Assembly: GCF_000504305.1 (NCBI RefSeq)
Contig: NZ_KI632512.1
Span: 2,942,220-3,006,219 of the forward strand
Length of the DNA stretch: 64,000 bases
Direction: 5' to 3'
From: Nitratidesulfovibrio termitidis HI1
GTDB lineage: Bacteria; Desulfobacterota; Desulfovibrionia; Desulfovibrionales; Desulfovibrionaceae
Part shown: piece by piece, positions 1 to 9,566 of the stretch
Numbering within the stretch: position 1 is the first letter of the stretch
Layout: every line of letters starts with the position of its first letter
Translations under genes and position numbers: made by a program
Notes under the pieces: model-generated
What the model was told of the DNA's origin: nothing
Seen by the model: the letters and a program-made list of their open reading frames with translations, nothing else
Database searches by the model: none

Positions 1-948
<948 letters not shown>

Positions 949-1055
949 GTTTTCTTCTCTACACTTCCTTTCCACCCTGTTTGATTACATCTTTCGGTCC
1001 CGGCCGATGTGGCGGCGCTCAATAGCCAGCCTTGCCGGACGGTGACCAGAAATTT

Positions 1056-1174
1056 GTGCTGGTGTCCATGGAGGAGGGGGTACACCCGATCCCATTCCGA
1101 ACTCGGAAGTTAAGCCCTCCATCGCCGATGATACTGCGTACTCTTGCGTGGGAAAGTAGGCCGATGCCAGCACT
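1056..1174 (+). rRNA. 5S ribosomal RNA
   Basis: A 119-nt segment has 5S hallmarks: complementary ends (GTGCTGG at the 5' end, CCAGCAC at the 3' end), the conserved CCGATCCCATTCCGAACTCG core near 1087-1106 and the GCGTGGGAAAGTAGG 3' arm. It lies directly downstream of 23S on the same strand. Boundaries are set from the terminal helix and may be off by one or two bases. Confidence 0.97.
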
Positions 1175-1215
1175 TATTTATCAGGGACGCAACCGCATCC
1201 CGACCCTTCACGCGA

Positions 1216-1245
1216 AAGGCCCCGGTGAGAAATCACCGGGGCCTT
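1216..1245 (+). terminator. Hairpin terminator of the rRNA operon
   Basis: A perfect 13-bp stem (AAGGCCCCGGTGA with TCACCGGGGCCTT) closes on a GAAA tetraloop 41 bases after the 5S gene. The following run is only weakly T-rich, so the position and strength of the stem are the main evidence. Confidence 0.85.
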
Positions 1246-1288
1246 CGTGCGTTTGCAGGCTGGAAACAGGAAAGAGAAACTTCCTGTG

Positions 1289-1585
1289 TCAGTCTTTCTT
1301 TCCTATTGCGTGGTTGTAGTATTCTTCTTGCTCGATGTCGTTAAAGTCAGACATGCGGTTGATTTTATCTAGGAAGTATACAGTGGCGCTGTTATTTGCA
1401 AGAACAAGGTCGTTTTCGACAAGGGTGGAGTGGACAATTATTGCGTTGTTGTCTGCTCTTTCGGCAAAGAATATTCCTTCATCGCTGCAGTGCTTGATCG
1501 CTCGTACAAGTGCCGCAAGGGTCTCTGTGGTTAGGTCTCCGTCACTAAATTGCGAGAACCAGATTTCAAAATCTGTCGTCGGCAT
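1289..1585 (-). CDS. Small acidic protein of unknown function
   Basis: This 98-residue protein is not recognised. It is acidic, has no signal peptide or membrane segment and no cysteines apart from one near residue 33. The start is supported by a strong ribosome site (AGGAGGG, 5 bases before ATG) and by a good sigma70-type promoter about 40 bp upstream. The gene is clearly less GC-rich than its neighbours and sits between the rRNA terminator and a GC-rich intergenic region, which suggests acquisition by transfer. Small, acidic, AT-rich solitary genes of this kind are often immunity or antitoxin-like proteins, but nothing in the sequence shows that here. Confidence 0.75.
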   Translation of the reverse strand: MPTTDFEIWFSQFSDGDLTTETLAALVRAIKHCSDEGIFFAERADNNAIIVHSTLVENDLVLANNSATVYFLDKINRMSDFNDIEQEEYYNHAIGKKD

Positions 1586-1626
1586 ATTATCCCTCCTGCA
1601 ATAATGTGTGGGTTCTTATATTCAAA

Positions 1627-1655
1627 AAAGTATTCATTGTGGCTGGCAGTGTCAA
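1627..1655 (-). promoter_or_regulatory. Sigma70-type promoter for the 98-residue orphan gene
   Basis: Reading the minus strand, TTGACA (1655-1650) and TACTTT (1632-1627) are separated by exactly 17 bases, close to the sigma70 consensus. The -10 box lies about 42 bases before the ATG of the small gene ending at 1289. Confidence 0.7.
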
Positions 1656-2090
1656 CTAGCAAAGAGATGTCAGCGTTTCATTTGGATGCATTGCGTTGAC
1701 TGCGATCACCCCTCTGATGTAAATCTTGAAATGCCGCGCGACTGGCGAGAAAGTGGAGCAACACCACGGGGAAACGCGGCATTCGTCAGCGCCGCTCGCC
1801 TGGGCCGCATCGGACACGATGCCGACAACGACCTTTCCCGCACCGCCGGGAAAGCCTGTCCGGAGGCCGCCCATGTGCTTGTTCATGGTATTTCACGCAA
1901 TCCATTCCCGATTCGACGGCGGTAATGCCGCAGGCGTTCGCGGCGCGGGCAGGTCCTGCGCCTGTCTTGCCGTGCGCGCCAGCCATCCCGCCAGCACCCG
2001 CCTTGCCGCATGCCCCCATTCGGCCGCGCTGCTTCGCCTGGTTCCTGCCGCCATTCGCCCCCTTTCCGGCCTTGTCCGGGGGAGGTCCGC
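1656..2090. other. Intergenic region without a supported gene
   Basis: About 435 bp separate the orphan gene promoter from the transporter start. The only structure noticed is a spaced inverted repeat, AATGCCGCG at 1730-1738 and CGCGGCATT at 1775-1783. Reading frames here are short and lack ribosome sites. Confidence 0.5.
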
Positions 2091-3314
2091 ATGCTGAAGC
2101 GCACCTTGTCCGAATCGTCGCTCTCCGCCCTTGTGGCGGGCCTTGTGGCTGTCATCGTCTCCTACGCCGGGCCTGCCGCGTTGATGTTCCAGGCTGCCGA
2201 GGCCGCCCACCTGACCCAGGCCCAACTGTCCAGCTGGATCTGGGCCATTTCCATCGGCAGCGGTTTGACCGGCATCTGCCTCAGCCTGCGCTACCGGGTG
2301 CCGGTGATCACCGCGTGGTCCACCCCCGGCGCTGCGTTGCTGGCTGCCGGGTGGACGGCCTACAGCTACCCCGAGGCCATCGGTGCGTTCATCGCCGTGG
2401 GCGTGGCCATTACCGTGTTCGGGGTCACCGGGCTGTTCGCCGCGTTCATGGACCGCATTCCCAAGGCCGTGGTGTCGGCCATGCTGGCGGGCATCCTGTT
2501 CCGGTTCTGCGTGGACGTGTTCACGCGCATGCAGGCCGCGCCGTTGCTGGTGGCCCCCATGCTGCTGACATGGCTGGCGGCCCGCCGCCTGGCCCCCCGC
2601 TATGCCGTGTTGTTGCCGCTTCTGGCGGGTCTTGTGGTGGCAGGGACAACCGGTCAGCTGTCGTTCGGCGCGGTGAGCGCCGCGCCCGCCGTGCCGGTGC
2701 TGACCGTGCCCCATTTCACCGTGGGGGCGCTGCTGGGCCTTGGCGTGCCGCTGTTCGTGGTGGCCATGGCCGGGCAGAATGCCACGGGCCTGGGGGTGAT
2801 GCGGGCATCCGGGTACGACACCCCCGGCAGCCCGCTGGTGACATGGACGGGCGTTGCCTCCACCCTGCTGGCGCCGTTCGGTTCGCACGGGGTGAACCTG
2901 GCGGCCATTACCGCCGCCATCTGCACCGGGCCGGAGGCCCATGCCGACCCGGCGCGGCGCTACTGGGCGGGCATCTTCTGCGGCGGGTTCTACGTGCTGG
3001 TGGGCACCTTCGGGGCCACGCTGGTGGGCCTGTTCACGGCCCTGCCGCAGGCGCTGGTGGCCGTGGTGTCGGGCCTTGCCCTGCTGGGGGCCTTTCTGGG
3101 CGGGCTGACCCAGGCCACGGAAGACCCGGTGCATCGGGAAAGCGCCGTCATCACCTTCCTGGTCACCGTATCCGGGGTGAGCCTGCTGGGCGTGGGCTCG
3201 TCGTTCTGGGGGCTGCTGGCGGGCCTGCTGGCCGGGGCGGTGCTGGTGGGACCGCAGGCACGGGTGCAGGCGGCCATTGCCGCGCACGCGGGACGGGCGG
3301 CGGCGCGCAAGTAG
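2091..3314 (+). CDS. benE: BenE-family benzoate/proton symporter-like transporter
   Basis: The 407-residue product is almost entirely hydrophobic, with roughly 11-12 predicted membrane helices, and matches the BenE family, which imports benzoate or related aromatic acids with protons across the inner membrane. Family features visible are an early conserved segment TAWSTPGAALLA near residues 78-89, a helix containing AMAGQNATGLGVMRASGYD near 223-241, and GSHGVNLAAITAAICTG near 264-280. The ATG at 2091 is chosen because GGGGGAGG precedes it and the first helix begins soon after; an in-frame upstream ATG at 2010 would add a non-hydrophobic extension. No aromatic catabolism genes are adjacent, so the substrate is not established by context. 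Confidence 0.85.
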   Translation: MLKRTLSESSLSALVAGLVAVIVSYAGPAALMFQAAEAAHLTQAQLSSWIWAISIGSGLTGICLSLRYRVPVITAWSTPGAALLAAGWTAYSYPEAIGAFIAVGVAITVFGVTGLFAAFMDRIPKAVVSAMLAGILFRFCVDVFTRMQAAPLLVAPMLLTWLAARRLAPRYAVLLPLLAGLVVAGTTGQLSFGAVSAAPAVPVLTVPHFTVGALLGLGVPLFVVAMAGQNATGLGVMRASGYDTPGSPLVTWTGVASTLLAPFGSHGVNLAAITAAICTGPEAHADPARRYWAGIFCGGFYVLVGTFGATLVGLFTALPQALVAVVSGLALLGAFLGGLTQATEDPVHRESAVITFLVTVSGVSLLGVGSSFWGLLAGLLAGAVLVGPQARVQAAIAAHAGRAAARK

Positions 3315-3547
3315 AAGGGATTGTACCCGCGCGGGCAGGGCCTTGCCATGTCTGCGTGGAGGGGCCTTGAAATGACCGGCGGCGTGGACGGGTGGACCGT
3401 TCACGCCGCTGTTGCGTTCATGGGGCTAAGCCGGACGGGAGGGCGGAGGCGGTGCGGCGTTTGCGGTCTTGCCCCGTTGGGGAGGGCAGCTGGCAGGCCC
3501 GTGGGACCACGGCTGCCCGGACGATTCCGTCGGATGATTACTTGCTG

Positions 3548-4765
3548 TCAGGCCGTGGCCTCGCCAAAAAGGGCCTGCTCCATGGCCTCGGTGTCGGCCA
3601 GCACATGGCCCACCAGCGACGAGAACGCCGCCGGGGCCAGCTTCAGGCGGTCCAGTGCTCCGTGCGCGGGCTGGTGCAGTAGCATGTCGCCCGGCATGTG
3701 GTAGCCCAGGGCCACGGCGATGTAGTCGCCAAGGTGCACGTACAGGCCAAGGTTGCTCCAGTTGCGCGCATCCGGACCGTGGTGCGTTGCCGCCGCCTCG
3801 GCCACGGCATCGCCCAGCCTCCAGGCATCCAGCAGACGGCGGCCGATGTCGCAGTGGTCATAGCCCAGCAGTTCGCGCTCTGCCGCCTGGATGGGCATGG
3901 CGCCTTCAAGGGCGCGGCGGGATATCTGGGCGGCCAGGTCCGGCAGGTTGCCCATCAGCAGCAGGTGCCCGATGTCGTGCAGCATGCCCGCAACAAAGGC
4001 CCGACCGGGGTCGGCCCCGCCGCAGGCCACGGCCAGGGCGCGCGCCGCCGTGGCCGCACATGCCGCATGCCGCCAGAAGGTCCGCCGGGCGGTCACGTCG
4101 CGCGGGGACATCAGGCGCATCAGCGAGGCGGCGGTGACCAGGCTGAGAATCTGGCGCATGCCCAGCATCAGCACGGCGCGCTGCACCGTTTCCACGGGCG
4201 CCAGCGGGGCGTGCAGCGGGCTGTTGGCGATGCGCAGCACGGCGGCGGTCAGGTAGGTGTCGTGCTGGATGATGCGCGCCACGTCGTCGGGGGTGGCGTC
4301 GTCGGAGGTCACCAGCGCGCTCAGGCGCTGCACCACTTCCGGCGGGGTGGTCAAGGCCGGGCGGCGGGCCAGCAGCGCGGCCAGCGAGGGTGCGTCCGTG
4401 CGAGGGGTGGGGCGCGGCGCGGCGGAGGCGTCCGCGGACGTGCCAGTGGATGCGCCGGAAGGCTTCCGGACCGTGCGGGGCGTGTCCGGTTGCCCATCGC
4501 GCAGCAGGCGTGTGCGGGCCCAGCCCGCCAGTTCGGCCAGCAACGGATGGGTCAGGTCCACCAGGGCGAAGCGACTGGCCAGTTCCGCGTCCGCCCATGT
4601 GACAGGGGAGTCTCCCTTGGCCGCATCGGGGCGTACGGCGAGACCCGGTCCGTTGTCCGGCTCGGAGCCCGGAGCGGGTTGCGCCGGGTTCGGTGCGGCA
4701 TCAGCCTTCGGGGCGACTGCGGAAGGGGCGGAAGCGCGGGGCTTTCCGCCGCGGAAGAATCCCAT
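3548..4765 (-). CDS. HDOD-domain signalling protein
   Basis: About 405 residues. The N-terminal third is a low-complexity Ala/Pro linker. From about residue 125 an HDOD domain follows (PALTTPPEVVQRLSALV, then DDVARIIQHDTYLTAAVLR), with a retained HD pair in GMLHDIGH near residue 275. HDOD proteins are HD-superfamily relatives often linked to cyclic-di-GMP or chemotaxis control; many have lost catalysis, so the kept HD is worth noting. The start at 4765 (MGFFRGG) is preferred because the longer frame to 4978 lies in sequence of non-coding character, but its ribosome site is weak. It appears monocistronic. Confidence 0.8.
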   Translation of the reverse strand: MGFFRGGKPRASAPSAVAPKADAAPNPAQPAPGSEPDNGPGLAVRPDAAKGDSPVTWADAELASRFALVDLTHPLLAELAGWARTRLLRDGQPDTPRTVRKPSGASTGTSADASAAPRPTPRTDAPSLAALLARRPALTTPPEVVQRLSALVTSDDATPDDVARIIQHDTYLTAAVLRIANSPLHAPLAPVETVQRAVLMLGMRQILSLVTAASLMRLMSPRDVTARRTFWRHAACAATAARALAVACGGADPGRAFVAGMLHDIGHLLLMGNLPDLAAQISRRALEGAMPIQAAERELLGYDHCDIGRRLLDAWRLGDAVAEAAATHHGPDARNWSNLGLYVHLGDYIAVALGYHMPGDMLLHQPAHGALDRLKLAPAAFSSLVGHVLADTEAMEQALFGEATA

Positions 4766-4880
4766 GGGGTAACCGGGTGTGCCGCGCAGTGCGCGGGCAG
4801 AGTGTGTCCGTCTGCCTGACGGATATCCCAGAGCGCCCGGCTTGAAAAGCAGGCACTCGCCGTGTGCGGGACCCAGAACG

Positions 4881-4917
4881 CAGAACGGCTTGCGGACCAC
4901 CCGCAAGCCGATTTCTG
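4881..4917. other. Intergenic hairpin
   Basis: A perfect 10-bp stem (CGGCTTGCGG, 4886-4895, with CCGCAAGCCG, 4901-4910) has a 5-base loop. It can extend by CAGAA/TTCTG with a two-base bulge. It lies in the roughly 400-bp gap (4766-5168) downstream of the acyl-CoA synthetase and upstream of the HDOD gene. No T-run follows on either strand, so a terminator role is uncertain. Nothing else was recognised in the gap. Confidence 0.5.
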
Positions 4918-5168
4918 CGTCATGCAAAGAAAGGAAGGATGTCTGGGTTATTGCACGGGGCGTGCCAAGATGTGGCATGCTGTGTATCTTTTATCCAACA
5001 TAAAGGTATTGCGTGATTTTTTTGGAAAGATCGCGCCATGCGGCAGGCCCGCTCCGCGTGCAGGATGTTGAACCTGCCTTCCCCGGTCCTGGCAGGCGGC
5101 CAAGAAATTTGACCGCCATCGGATGCGGTTTGACCGGCGCTGTTCCGCATCCCACGCGCGGCTGCCGT

Positions 5169-6857
5169 CTATTGTTCCACGTACAGGTAGCGCTTGATCT
5201 TGTGGGTGGGCGTTTTCTCGAAGGGTTCGGTCTGCTCGATGACCTTGTGCAGCCGCGCGAAGGTGGACACCTTGGCGTTTACGTCGTTGCGCAATTCTTC
5301 CAGCAGGGCGGCCACCTTTTCGCGGGCCTTGACGGCGGGCAGGCCGCCGAATTCCTCGTCCAGCCGCGCGTAGTCCAGGTGGATGCGCGCCGCCAGCCTG
5401 CCGTCCAGCTGGAACACCAGCGATTCCATCACGTACGGCGACTGCTGGATGACCGCCTCCACCTCTTCGGGGTAGATATTTTCGCCGCTGGGCCCCACGA
5501 TGACGTTCTTCAGCCTGCCCTTGATGTACAGGTAGCCGTCGCGGTCGAATTTGCCCAGGTCGCCGGTGCGGAACCAGCCGTCGTCGGTGAAGACGGAGGC
5601 GGTGATTTCCGGCGCCTTGGCGTATTCGCGCATCACGTTGGGGCCGCGCACCAGTATTTCGCCCTCGCCGGTGGCCGGGTCGGGCGCGTCGATGCGCACC
5701 TCCACCCCGGTCAGCGGCCAGCCGGTGGCGGTCAGGCGGGTGTCGGCAGGGCCGCAGCCCGCAACCAGGGGCGACGTTTCGGTCAGGCCGTAGCCGATGG
5801 CGTACGGAAAGCCCGCCTCGCGCAGAAAGCGTTCCACGTCGGGCGCGATGGCCGCTCCGCCGATGCAGAAGATGCGCAGCGCGCCGCCAAAGGTTTGCAG
5901 CAGCTTCTTGCCCGCCATCGCGTGCAGTTTGCGCCGCACGAAGGGCAGCCCGTACAGCCGCCGCTTCAGCCTGGTATCGGTGAACTTGGGCAGCACGGCG
6001 GACTTGAATATCTTTTCGATGACCAGGGGCACGGACAACATGGCCGTGGGCCGCACCTGGGCCAGGGCGGGCAGCAGGGCGCGCGCCGTGGGCGGCTTGT
6101 CCATGTAGTGCACGTGCGCGCCGTTCAGCACCGGCAGCACCAGCCCCAGCGTGCATTCGTAGGTGTGCGACAGGGGCAGGATGGACAGCATGCGGTCGCC
6201 GGGGGCAATGCGCACGATGCTTTTCACCGCGTCGGCGTCCCATACGATGTTGCGGTGGGTCAGCACCACGCCCTTGGAATGGCCGGTGGTGCCGGAGGTG
6301 TAGATGATGGCCGCCACGTCGTCCTCGCCCGGCTCTTCCACGGCCAGGTGGGTGAAGCGCATGGCCTTGTCGCGCAGGCGGCGGAATTCACGCAGGCCGC
6401 GCTCCTTCAGTTCGCGCAGCTTGTCGCGCGTGGCGCCCTGTTGCACGGGATGGAAATTTTCTATCTGGATGAGCTCCGGCGGAGTGTCGAACTGGCCGTC
6501 CTCCAGCTTGGGGAACAGCCGCTCGGAGACCAGCACCACCTTGGATTCCGAGTGGCGGATGATGTGGTGCACCGCATCCGCATGGAATTCCGGCAGGATG
6601 GGCACGGCAATGGCGCCCATGGCGGTAATGGCGAAATAGGCGATGCCCCAGTTGGGCATGCTTTCGGACAGGATGGCCACCCGGTCGCCGCGCGCCACGC
6701 CCTGTTCCGCCAGCAGGGCGGACACCGTGGTGGCGTGTTCGAGCAGTTCGCGGAAGGTTACCGGTGTGCCGCCGATCTGCGACAGCGCGGGCTGGTCGGC
6801 GTACAGTTCGGCGCTGCGCTCCAGCACCCGCCTGAGGGTAAGCGTCTGCAACTCCAT
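5169..6857 (-). CDS. Long-chain fatty acid-CoA ligase (AMP-forming)
   Basis: The 562-residue enzyme belongs to the ANL adenylate-forming superfamily and should activate a fatty or related carboxylic acid with ATP and then CoA. Visible motifs in order are the phosphate loop YTSGTTGHSKG near residue 181, the A5-type motif GYGLTETSP near 325, the GWFRTGDLG motif near 405 and the C-terminal catalytic-lysine region PTHKIKRYLY near 550. Length is typical. The start at 6857 is set by the strong GAAGGAG ribosome site 7 bases upstream; an ATG 13 codons earlier lacks one. The divergent neighbour is a Dabb-domain gene. The chain length of the substrate cannot be told from the sequence. Confidence 0.9.
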   Translation of the reverse strand: MELQTLTLRRVLERSAELYADQPALSQIGGTPVTFRELLEHATTVSALLAEQGVARGDRVAILSESMPNWGIAYFAITAMGAIAVPILPEFHADAVHHIIRHSESKVVLVSERLFPKLEDGQFDTPPELIQIENFHPVQQGATRDKLRELKERGLREFRRLRDKAMRFTHLAVEEPGEDDVAAIIYTSGTTGHSKGVVLTHRNIVWDADAVKSIVRIAPGDRMLSILPLSHTYECTLGLVLPVLNGAHVHYMDKPPTARALLPALAQVRPTAMLSVPLVIEKIFKSAVLPKFTDTRLKRRLYGLPFVRRKLHAMAGKKLLQTFGGALRIFCIGGAAIAPDVERFLREAGFPYAIGYGLTETSPLVAGCGPADTRLTATGWPLTGVEVRIDAPDPATGEGEILVRGPNVMREYAKAPEITASVFTDDGWFRTGDLGKFDRDGYLYIKGRLKNVIVGPSGENIYPEEVEAVIQQSPYVMESLVFQLDGRLAARIHLDYARLDEEFGGLPAVKAREKVAALLEELRNDVNAKVSTFARLHKVIEQTEPFEKTPTHKIKRYLYVEQ

Positions 6858-7287
6858 GCAAGCTCCTTCATGTGAGACTTCCCGGATGTACGGCAAAGCC
6901 GGATTCGCCGCAATCCCATGCGACGCGGCGGCAGGCGGGGAATGCGGGGTGTCGCCGTAACGTCACGGGCGGGGACGGTTGGCTGGGCGTTGCAGTGGGT
7001 GGATACAGGATCGGGCAGAACTGAGAAGAGCGAACGGCCGGCTGACGGGGTGCGGGGAGAGCCAGCCATGGGCGCCGGCTGTGAGGAACGACGGGGATGA
7101 ACGGCTGCCGCGCGCAGGCAAGGGGGGATGCGGGGGAAGGTGATGCGTCGTGTCGTGACGGGCCATGCTTTCGTGGAGTGTTGCGGTTGCCCCTGCGGGT
7201 GGGCATGCCTGCACCGGTTGACCACGCAGCCCGTCGTGTCGCATACCGGAGGAACCATCCAAACCCCAACGCCGCACGAGGTTTCCC
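6858..7287. other. Divergent intergenic region
   Basis: About 430 bp between the divergent ligase and Dabb genes must hold both promoters. No convincing -35/-10 pair, operator palindrome or RNA element was identified. Confidence 0.4.
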
Positions 7288-7593
7288 ATGCTCAAGCACA
7301 TCGTCTGGTGGACCCTGAAGGACGAGGCCGAAGGCGCCTCCGCCGCCGAGAACGCCGCCAAGATGAAGGCCATGCTCGACCCGCTCATGGGCAGGATTCC
7401 CAGCCTGAAGGGCCTGGAAGTGAGCACCACCTTCCTCGGCACCACCACCGAGCCGGTGCAGATCATCCTGGTGTCCACCCACGACGACGCCGAAGGGCTG
7501 AAGGCCTACGCCGAACACCCCGAGCACATGCAGTGCGTGGACTTCATCAAGAAGATCGTGGCCAGCCGCAAGGCCATCGACTTCATGGTGTAG
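7288..7593 (+). CDS. Dabb (stress-responsive alpha/beta barrel) domain protein
   Basis: This 101-residue protein fits the single-domain Dabb family, small dimeric ferredoxin-like barrels. The diagnostic opening MLKHIVWWTLKDEA and the later segment HPEHMQCVDFIKKI near residues 76-89 are both present. Family members range from stress proteins to polyketide cyclases, and the role here is not determined. ACGAGG precedes the ATG. It appears to be a single-gene unit, followed by a 9-bp-period repeat. Confidence 0.85.
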   Translation: MLKHIVWWTLKDEAEGASAAENAAKMKAMLDPLMGRIPSLKGLEVSTTFLGTTTEPVQIILVSTHDDAEGLKAYAEHPEHMQCVDFIKKIVASRKAIDFMV

Positions 7594-7725
7594 CGCGCTG
7601 GCCGGGGATGCCCGGCGGTGCCTTTTTCCGGGGGCGGGAGAGCGCGGGCTCTTCCGCCCCGTGTCGTTGCGGGGGACTGGCGGGTTCCGGCCTGCCGGTC
7701 ATGCGGGCGAGCCGGGCGGGCAGAG

Positions 7726-7774
7726 TGAGCCAGTCGCTCCAGTCGAGCCAGTCGAGCCAGTCGAGCCAGTCGCG
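7726..7774. repeat. Intergenic 9-bp tandem repeat (about five units)
   Basis: Unit GAGCCAGTC is repeated about five times with one or two changes per unit, between the Dabb gene and the convergent methyltransferase. It is the clearest non-coding example of a 9-bp-period pattern that also occurs inside several genes of the window. Confidence 0.85.
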
Positions 7775-7792
7775 CCGCCCCGCTGGGCGGAA

Positions 7793-8431
7793 TCAGCGCG
7801 TGCCCGAGGCCACGAAGATGGAAATGCTGGCGCTGGAGCACCCGCAGGCGGACGTGGCGCAACAGGTGCCCCCGGCATCCTCCACGCGCACGTCGTGCAG
7901 ACCGGCTTCGCGCAGCCAGCGGGCCACGTCCTCGCGCCGGAAGCCGGGCCAGCGGTCGTGATGCTCCCGCAGCAGAAAGGTGTTGTCGTGCAGATCCAGA
8001 TCGGTCAGCACCACCCGGCCGCCGGGCCGGACGATGCGGGCCATCTCGCGCAGGGCCGCGCCGGGGTCGTCCGCATGGTGCAGGTACATGTTGGCGAAGG
8101 CGTGGTCCACCGCGCCGTCGGGCAGGGGCAGGGCGTTGCCCTCGCAGACCCGGCAGACCACCGGGGGCAGGCCGGGGCCGCCCGCCGCAAAGGGCTTGCG
8201 CCGCAGCACGTCCAGCATGACCGCGTTGGCGTCCAGCGCCGTGACGGCCACTCCCCGCGCCACCAGCGCCTCGGTGACGAAGCCGGTGCCCGCGCCCACG
8301 TCCGCAGCGGTCTGGCCGGGGGCCAGCGGAGCCCGCACGCAGGCCGCCTCGCGCACGACCTCGGAAAAGAACCCGGCGCGCAGGGTGTCCCAGATGCCCG
8401 CCACGGCATCGAAATAGCCCTTGCATCCCAT
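7793..8431 (-). CDS. Class I SAM-dependent methyltransferase
   Basis: The 212-residue protein has a Rossmann-type methyltransferase fold: motif I is ADVGAGTGF near residues 43-51, followed by the acidic residue in ALDAN near 66, motif IV-like FANMYLHHADDPG near 114 and RIVRPGGRVVLTDLDLHD near 135. The C-terminus is unusually rich in Cys and Ser (CCATSACGCSS near 194-204), possibly a metal or thiol site. The start at 8431 has an AGGAGG ribosome site 7 bases upstream. It is divergent from a LysR gene that may regulate it. The methyl acceptor is unknown. Confidence 0.85.
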   Translation of the reverse strand: MGCKGYFDAVAGIWDTLRAGFFSEVVREAACVRAPLAPGQTAADVGAGTGFVTEALVARGVAVTALDANAVMLDVLRRKPFAAGGPGLPPVVCRVCEGNALPLPDGAVDHAFANMYLHHADDPGAALREMARIVRPGGRVVLTDLDLHDNTFLLREHHDRWPGFRREDVARWLREAGLHDVRVEDAGGTCCATSACGCSSASISIFVASGTR

Positions 8432-8600
8432 TTGCGTCCTCCTGCATGTTTCGGGTGACTCGGATGCCGGAATGTATGCCGGTGGTGCTCGTGCGGCCAT
8501 TCGCATGTTCCGGTGGTGGGTTCGGAAAAGCCGAAGACGGTCAGCCAGCCAGCCAGTCAGCCAGACGGGCGAAAGCCTGCGGTCAGGCTTGGGGAGAAGC

Positions 8601-9566
8601 ATGGAACTCTATCAGTTGCGCACCTTTGCCGTGGTGGCGGACACCGGAAACCTGACACGCGCGGCGGAGCGGCTGCACGCCAGTCCGCCCGCCGTCAGCG
8701 CGCACATCCGCGCGCTGGAGGACGAACTGGGGGTGGGGCTGTTCCGGCGCACGCCGCGCGGCATGGAACTGACCGACGCCGGGCGCGACCTGCGCGAGCG
8801 GGCGGGCACCGTGCTGGCCGGGGCCGAGGAACTGCGGGCGCGCGCCCTGGCTCTGCGGGGCGAACCGGAGGGTGAGGTGACCCTGGCCCTGCACGCGGCC
8901 TCGCACCTGTTGCGGGTGGACGCGGCGCACGCCCTGCTGCGCCAGTCCGCGCCCCGCGTGCGGCTGCGCCTGTCGCGGGCCATGAGCTGGGAAGTGGTGG
9001 CCGACCTGCGATCCGGCAAGCTGGATGCGGGCTTCCTGTATCTGGCGGATCAGGCCCCGGAAGGTGGGGCAGATGGCGGATCGGATGGCGGGCCGTCAGA
9101 AGGCGTGGCCGCGCCGGATGGATTGGCCGTGACGCCGCTGGCCCGGATCGGGCTGCACGTCATCGGACCGATGGAATGGGCGGAGGTGCTGCAATCGGGC
9201 ACCCTGGCCGAGCTTGCGGCCCTGCCGTGGCTGTGGGTGCCCTGCGAGTGTCCGTTTTGTCCGGTGATGGAGCAGCTGTTCGCCGCCGTGGGCGTGGAGC
9301 CCACCGTGGCCGCCGTGGCCGAGCAGGAAGACGCCCTGTGCGCCCTGGCCGCCGGAGGTGCCGGGCTGACGGTGATGGTCGAGGCCGAGGCGCGAGCCGC
9401 CGTGGCCGAAGGCCGCCTGGCACTGCGCGAGCGGCCCGTGGCCCATGTGACCCTGGCCTTCACCGTGCCCGCCGCGCGGGCCGAGGAACCGGCCCTTGTT
9501 GCCCTGCGCGAGTCGGTGCGGGCGGCGTGGGGAGTGAGCGGGGACGTCGCGCCTACAGCAGGCTGA
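8601..9566 (+). CDS. LysR-type transcriptional regulator
   Basis: The 321-residue protein has the LysR N-terminal winged helix-turn-helix (MELYQLRTFAVVADTGNLTR, then ERLHASPPAVSAHIRALEDE and GVGLFRRTPRGMELT) and a C-terminal effector-binding domain. The effector domain carries a CECPFC segment near residue 215. A Gly/Asp-rich linker (GGADGGSDGGPSEG) near 155 interrupts the domain. The ATG at 8601 follows GGGGAG. Divergence from the methyltransferase gene suggests that gene as a target, the usual LysR arrangement. Its 3' end overlaps the convergent hemolysin-III gene by 14 bp. Confidence 0.88.
   Translation: MELYQLRTFAVVADTGNLTRAAERLHASPPAVSAHIRALEDELGVGLFRRTPRGMELTDAGRDLRERAGTVLAGAEELRARALALRGEPEGEVTLALHAASHLLRVDAAHALLRQSAPRVRLRLSRAMSWEVVADLRSGKLDAGFLYLADQAPEGGADGGSDGGPSEGVAAPDGLAVTPLARIGLHVIGPMEWAEVLQSGTLAELAALPWLWVPCECPFCPVMEQLFAAVGVEPTVAAVAEQEDALCALAAGGAGLTVMVEAEARAAVAEGRLALRERPVAHVTLAFTVPAARAEEPALVALRESVRAAWGVSGDVAPTAG

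Noticed and set aside
950-1290. tRNA gene next to the 5S rRNA
   Set aside because: No cloverleaf with T-loop GGTTCRANYCC was found between 23S and 5S or after the terminator.
1893-3404. Long minus-strand open frame (over 500 codons) opposite the BenE gene
   Set aside because: It is a composition shadow: His/Gly/Arg-rich, no ribosome site and no family features, while the plus-strand frame encodes a clear membrane transporter. Similar long antisense frames over acyl-CoA ligase, ftsY, the helicase and the kinases were discarded for the same reason.
9553-9566. 14-bp overlap of convergent lysR and hemolysin-III genes as a regulatory device
   Set aside because: Short tail-to-tail overlaps are common in compact genomes; no hairpin or repeat marks the site.
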